Assembly: GCA_034412795.1 (NCBI GenBank)
Contig: DAOUMD010000034.1
Location: 1 to 64,000 of the forward strand
DNA: 64,000 nucleotides
From: JAUVPY01 sp034412795
GTDB lineage: Bacteria > Chloroflexota > Anaerolineae > 4572-78 > NAK82
Reading direction: 5' to 3'
This document shows, one piece after another, positions 60,497 through 64,000 of this stretch. The notes below the pieces were generated by a model that saw nothing but the letters and a program-made list of their open reading frames with translations, did no database searches and had not been told where the DNA came from. Position numbers and translations under genes: made by a program. The stretch's first letter is position 1; each line of letters starts with the position of its first letter.

Positions 60497-61729
60497 GTGG
60501 AGCGCACCATCGTCGGCATAGACGTCGGAACTACCAAAATCTGTACCCTGGTTGGCGAGGTTGACGAAGCGCGCAACCTGCGCATTGTTGGCGTGGGAGT
60601 TACCCCCTCCCGAGGCATTCGCAAAGGGGTGGTGGTCAATGTGCAGGAGGCGACCGAGGCCATTGCCGCCTCGATCGAAAAGGCGGAGCGTATCTCGGGC
60701 TACGCCATTGAGAGCGCTTACGTCGGACTGGCAGGCAGCCACATCTCGGCCATCAACAGCCGGGGCGTGGTCGCCATCAACCGAGGGGATCGCGGGGTCC
60801 AACCGGCTGACATCGAGCGGGCCCTGGACGCTGCCCGTGCCGTCGCCGTCCCGCACAACCGGGAGATATTACACGTCATCCCGCGCGGCTACACGGTAGA
60901 CGACGATGACGGTGTACGCGACCCGCTCGGCATGCAGGCCTACCGACTGGAAGTAGAATCGCACATCATCACCGGCGCCACGGCCTCGATTCATAACCTG
61001 GTCAAGTGCGTGCAGGCGACCGGTATGGGTATTGATGCCCTGGTGCTGGAACCACTGGCATCGGGCGAGGCGGTGTTGACTGACGTGGAGCGTGAAATGG
61101 GTGTCGTCCTGGCCGATATCGGTGGTGGTACCACCGATATCGCCATCTTCATAGAAGGCAGCATCTGGCACACGGTCGTGCTGCCCACCGGCGGCGAGCA
61201 CATCACCAACGACGTCGGCGTCGGGCTGCGCACGCCTTTCACGACCGCCGAAGAACTCAAGATCAAGCACGGGCACGCCCGTCCCAACTCCATCAACCCC
61301 GACGAGACCATCGACGTGGCCGTGTTCGGGGAGGGAGAGCGGCAACGCGTCTCGCGTCAGTTCTTATCTCAAATCATCGAAGCTCGTGTTGAAGAAATCT
61401 TCGACCTGATTCTGCAGGAGATCAAGCGTTCTGGTTACGATGGTCTTTTGCCGGCGGGGGTGGTCCTGTGCGGTGGCACGGCTGACCTGGCCGGTATCCG
61501 CGACCTGGCCCGCGATATGCTCAATCTACCAGTGCGCATCGGCGCACCCCAGGATCTGCGAGGCCTGGTGGACATCCTGGGTAGCCCCGCCTACGGCACC
61601 AGCGTAGGGCTGCTGCAATGGGGTATGCACCACGATGCGCCCCACCCCGAGCGCGTTCGGCGCAACGGGCACTTCAAATTACCTGGCATTTTAAGAGCCT
61701 TTTTACCGGATAGACAGACCAGTAATTAG
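60497..61729 (+). CDS. ftsA: Cell division protein FtsA
   Basis: 410 residues from GTG 60497, GGAGG six bases upstream. Actin-like ATPase: TIVGIDVGTTKICTLVGEV (phosphate 1), the 1C domain GVTPSRGIRKGVVVNVQEA, VLADIGGGTTDIAIF (phosphate 2), GGEHITNDVGVGLRTPF, and VVLCGGTADLAGI. The C-terminal end (RRNGHFKLPGILRAFLP) can form the amphipathic membrane helix. Anchors FtsZ filaments to the membrane. Confidence 0.97.
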   Translation: MERTIVGIDVGTTKICTLVGEVDEARNLRIVGVGVTPSRGIRKGVVVNVQEATEAIAASIEKAERISGYAIESAYVGLAGSHISAINSRGVVAINRGDRGVQPADIERALDAARAVAVPHNREILHVIPRGYTVDDDDGVRDPLGMQAYRLEVESHIITGATASIHNLVKCVQATGMGIDALVLEPLASGEAVLTDVEREMGVVLADIGGGTTDIAIFIEGSIWHTVVLPTGGEHITNDVGVGLRTPFTTAEELKIKHGHARPNSINPDETIDVAVFGEGERQRVSRQFLSQIIEARVEEIFDLILQEIKRSGYDGLLPAGVVLCGGTADLAGIRDLARDMLNLPVRIGAPQDLRGLVDILGSPAYGTSVGLLQWGMHHDAPHPERVRRNGHFKLPGILRAFLPDRQTSN

Positions 61730-61820
61730 TAGCTGGGGCCCAGGGGCTGAATTCATTCTTAATGATCAATTTTATGCCCCCCAGCCCTCAGCCTCCAGAA
61801 AAAGAAAAGGAGTATGGGAG

Positions 61821-62903
61821 ATGCAGTACGGAGACCATTCATACACAGATCAATTCATTGAAGCTGAACATTTCGCCCAGATCAAGGTCGTGGGCGTAGG
61901 TGGCGGCGGCTCAAACGCCGTCAACCGCATGATTGCCGAAGGACTGCGCGGCGTCGATTTTGTGGCCGTCAACACCGACGCCCAGGCACTGCTGATGAGC
62001 GACGCCCCGCAGCGGGTGCGCATCGGCGATAAGTTGACGCGCGGGCTGGGCGCCGGCGGCGACCCTGAGGTTGGCGAGAAAGCGGCCGACGAGTCTTCAG
62101 AGGATTTACGCGATATCCTGTCCGGCTCCGACATGGTCTTTGTCACCTGCGGAATGGGCGGGGGCACCGGAACCGGCGCCGCGCCCGTCATCGCCGATCT
62201 GGCCAGGAGCAACGGCGCGCTGACCATCGGCGTGGTGACCAGACCCTTCGCCTTTGAGGGCAGCCGCCGCCGGACCCTGGCCGAAGAGGGCATCGAGAAA
62301 CTCAGAGAACGAGTAGACACCCTGATCATCATTCCCAACGACCGGCTGCTGGAGATTGTAGAGAAAAAGACCTCCATCACCCAGGCCTTCCAGGTAGCCG
62401 ACGACGTGTTACGCCAGGGCATCCAGGGCATTTCCGAGCTGATCACCGTACCCGGCTTGATCAACCTCGACTTCGCCGACGTGCGCTCGATTATGAGCGA
62501 GGGCGGCGCCGCCCTGATGGCGGTGGGTAAGGCCAACGGTGACACGCGAGCCAGCGATGCCGCCCAAAGCGCCATCGCCAGCGCCCTGTTGGACGTGACC
62601 ATCGACGGCGCGCGCGGCATCCTGTTCAACGTCACCGGCGGCACCAGCCTGAGTCTGTTTGAGGTCAATGAAGCGGCCGAGATCATCCGCGCCAAGGCCC
62701 ACCCGGACGCCAACATCATCTTCGGCGCCGTCATCGACGAGAGCATGGACGAGGATATCCGCATCACCGTCATCGCCACCGGGTTCGACGCCATGAGCCA
62801 GCGCAAACCGTACGTGGCCGGCCAGAAAAAGACGATCGAATTCCCGGTGCAGCGCTTCGACCAGGACGACCTGGACATCCCGGCCTTCCTGAGGCGGCGT
62901 TAG
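61821..62903 (+). CDS. ftsZ: Cell division protein FtsZ
   Basis: 360 residues, AAGGAG upstream. Tubulin-like GTPase: IKVVGVGGGGSNAVNRMI, NTDAQALL, the tubulin loop GGGTGTGAAPVIA, NDRLLEIV and the T7 loop NLDFADVRSIM. The globular part ends near residue 320 and the C-terminal linker is only ~25 residues before the FtsA/SepF-binding tail DDLDIPAFLRRR, a short linker for FtsZ. Forms the Z-ring. Confidence 0.98.
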   Translation: MQYGDHSYTDQFIEAEHFAQIKVVGVGGGGSNAVNRMIAEGLRGVDFVAVNTDAQALLMSDAPQRVRIGDKLTRGLGAGGDPEVGEKAADESSEDLRDILSGSDMVFVTCGMGGGTGTGAAPVIADLARSNGALTIGVVTRPFAFEGSRRRTLAEEGIEKLRERVDTLIIIPNDRLLEIVEKKTSITQAFQVADDVLRQGIQGISELITVPGLINLDFADVRSIMSEGGAALMAVGKANGDTRASDAAQSAIASALLDVTIDGARGILFNVTGGTSLSLFEVNEAAEIIRAKAHPDANIIFGAVIDESMDEDIRITVIATGFDAMSQRKPYVAGQKKTIEFPVQRFDQDDLDIPAFLRRR

Positions 62904-62907
62904 AGAC

Positions 62908-62947
62908 CAGACCTGACAGGTCTTTGGAAACCTACCTGTCAGGTCTG
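62908..62947. repeat. Perfect 14-bp inverted repeat after ftsZ
   Basis: CAGACCTGACAGGT and ACCTGTCAGGTCTG around a 12-nt loop, five nt after the ftsZ stop. No T-tract, so RNA stabilisation or a dispersed repeat are more likely than termination. Confidence 0.75.
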
Positions 62948-63117
62948 CGAGGTAAAGGGTAGAGATTTAGCCAATAAACTCGGTGCCTCAGCACCCTGTA
63001 AACCTATATTAACGCGTATACTCGTTGCGTTAGCAACTTGCTGACCCAATCAATTTGTTTGCATACCCTCCATATTGCCCCGGCGGTTGGGCAAAAGACC
63101 GCATACTGCATCCCCAC

Positions 63118-63160
63118 GCGCCCCTGGCCACCTCTCCTGGCCAGGGGCGCAACCCTTTTT
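63118..63160 (+). terminator. Rho-independent terminator of the dcw cluster
   Basis: GCGCCCCTGGCCA (63118-63130) and TGGCCAGGGGCGC (63138-63150) form a perfect 13-bp stem with a 7-nt loop, followed by AACCCTTTTT. Confidence 0.8.
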
Positions 63161-63188
63161 GCCTGGGAAACTCCCGATCTTCGCTGAT

Positions 63189-63267
63189 CGTTACGGTTAT
63201 TCAACCGTAACGGGTATTTGCGGATATACATCCGCCGGTTATGGGTTGCAGATACATACCTGCAACC
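63189..63267. repeat. Three successive hairpins
   Basis: CGTTACGGTT/AACCGTAACG (10 bp, loop ATTC, 63189-63212), GCGGAT/ATCCGC (6 bp, loop ATAC, 63220-63235) and GGTTGCAG/CTGCAACC (8 bp, loop ATACATAC, 63244-63267). The second and third share the GATA(T)ACAT-type loop. No T-tracts. Confidence 0.7.
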
Positions 63268-63310
63268 ATCAGGCTGAGTAGCTACATATAAGATTAATTC
63301 ATTTTACCCC

Positions 63311-63340
63311 TTGCCAACCACCCCCAATCTGTGATAAACT
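63311..63340 (+). promoter_or_regulatory. Putative promoter of the STAND NTPase gene
   Basis: TTGCCA (63311-63316), 18-bp spacer, TAAACT (63335-63340). Confidence 0.4.
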
Positions 63341-63385
63341 GATCAAAACGAACCATGTTCGGCCAGGACGACCTGGCGATGAGAA

Positions 63386-63415
63386 ACAGGCCGTTCTGGA
63401 CGGCCTGTTGTTTTT
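63386..63415 (+). terminator. Leader hairpin with T-tract (attenuator-like) before the NTPase
   Basis: ACAGGCCGT and ACGGCCTGT make a perfect 9-bp stem with a 5-nt loop, followed by TGTTTTT. It ends only five nt before the AGGAG of the NTPase gene, so it lies inside its leader. Confidence 0.65.
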
Positions 63416-63431
63416 CGCCAGGAGTGCGCCT

Positions 63432-64000
63432 ATGCAATGCCCTACCTGCCAACGAACGTGGCCTGATGAGTTCAAGGTGTGTCCTACATGTGGCATTACC
63501 CTCAAGGCTGAAATGGGTGAGGGAGCTTCTGGAGCTATTGCTCAGGCAGGGGGCGTGGCCTCTGGTTCACGGGGCGTGGCCGTCGGTGGTGATGTAGAGG
63601 GGGGGATAAGGATACACTACCACATTCCTGAGGTACCGGCTCTTCAAGTGCCGATTAGGATTTTTCACAACTTGCCTCAGCCAGATTATGTTCGCTTTGT
63701 GGGTCGCGAGGATGAATTGAGCCGCATCCGTGAACTCCTCTCCCCTGCCAACCGTGCATGGATTATAGTTATTGACGGCATCGGTGGCATTGGTAAATCG
63801 GCACTGGCGTTGGAAGTAGCTCATCGCTACCTTCGCGATTATAGCAGATTGCCTGGGGAAGAGTGCTTTGAAGCCATCATCTGGGTCTCAGCTAAAGAAA
63901 CGACACTCACTGGTAACGGAATTGTTCCTCGCCAGCATGCCATCCGCAAATTGGATAACATCTATACCGCCATCTCTATCGCTTTAGATCGGGAAGAGAT
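63432..64000 (+). CDS. STAND (NB-ARC-like) NTPase with N-terminal zinc ribbon, partial
   Basis: First 189 residues of a protein cut by the right edge; ATG 63432 with AGGAG eight bases upstream. Residues 1-22 form a zinc ribbon with two CPTC knuckles (QCPTCQRTW and VCPTCGITL). A Gly-rich stretch follows (GAIAQAGGVASGSRGVAVGG). Then FVGREDELSRIRELL, the usual entry of STAND NTPases, Walker A in DGIGGIGKSALALEVAHRY, and IIWVSAKET, a typical NB-ARC strand. Such proteins act as signalling or defence switches with C-terminal sensor repeats, which are outside the window. Not part of the dcw operon, which is terminated before it. Confidence 0.85.
   Translation, partial: MQCPTCQRTWPDEFKVCPTCGITLKAEMGEGASGAIAQAGGVASGSRGVAVGGDVEGGIRIHYHIPEVPALQVPIRIFHNLPQPDYVRFVGREDELSRIRELLSPANRAWIIVIDGIGGIGKSALALEVAHRYLRDYSRLPGEECFEAIIWVSAKETTLTGNGIVPRQHAIRKLDNIYTAISIALDREE

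Larger units (their letters stand above)
62904..63431. other. Hairpin-rich intergenic region after ftsZ
   Basis: 528 bp without a supported gene. In order it contains a 14-bp stem (62908-62947), two related small hairpins (62982-62995 and 63024-63037), a strong terminator (63118-63160), three further hairpins (63189-63267), and a promoter with attenuator-like leader for the NTPase gene (63311-63425). Confidence 0.7.

Noticed and set aside
61850..62878. 342-codon open frame on the minus strand across ftsZ
   Set aside because: It is a shadow of the strongly supported ftsZ gene; composition is Ser/Arg/Pro-rich with no recognisable domain.
63355..63597. 80-codon plus ORF starting at ATG 63355
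   Set aside because: It would have to translate through the attenuator hairpin and out of frame over the NTPase start; residues show no domain.

Overview
The window reads as a chromosomal segment of a peptidoglycan-making, filament-type bacterium, most likely a member of Chloroflexota (Anaerolineae/Ardenticatenia/Caldilineae-like). This rests on the flavour of the proteins: large GT-C glycosyltransferases with C-terminal beta-sandwich modules, a HepT/MntA pair, zinc-ribbon STAND NTPases, and arrays of 7-8 nt repeats. No rRNA or other marker gene is present to prove it.

Left part (1-42.4 kb, all minus strand, read right to left): a surface-glycan locus. Its transcription starts near 42.5 kb with rmd and gmd (GDP-mannose to GDP-D-rhamnose). 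TatD, two GT2 and two GT4 glycosyltransferases, a flippase-like membrane protein, an MFS protein, an SGNH hydrolase and twelve GT-C (GT39/PMT-like) integral membrane glycosyltransferases follow (eleven complete, one cut by the window edge). Neighbours often overlap by 4 nt. One GT2 (28.4-29.4 kb) looks like a polyprenyl-phosphate sugar transferase that would feed lipid-linked sugars to the GT-C enzymes. Almost every GT-C protein ends in one to three copies of the same beta-sandwich module; one ends in TPRs instead. A HepT/MntA toxin-antitoxin pair with its own promoter sits inside the locus.

Middle and right part (42.6-62.9 kb, plus strand): a division and cell wall (dcw) cluster in the order mraZ-rsmH-ftsL-ftsI-murF-mraY-orf103-dsrE/yedF-like-murD-ftsW-murG-cvpA-like-murC-DUF3750-small orf-murB-ddl-ftsQ-ftsA-ftsZ. 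murE is absent. The mraZ promoter overlaps an array of six TGG boxes at about 10-bp spacing (MraZ operator) and is followed by a 16-bp palindrome with a LexA-like GAAC-N4-GTTC core. Two MITE-like elements with target-site duplications flank ddl.

Right edge (62.9-64 kb): a hairpin-rich intergenic region with a strong terminator, then a partial STAND NTPase with an N-terminal zinc ribbon, preceded by an attenuator-like leader.

The most unusual theme is the set of short-period tandem repeats (7-8 nt units, often as two inverted arms). They lie inside intact reading frames of glycosyltransferases and even of murC and murF, where they encode octapeptide-like repeats; murD carries a 12-nt version and one GT-C gene carries a G12 tract. 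Units that are not multiples of three make these candidate phase-variable (contingency) sites.
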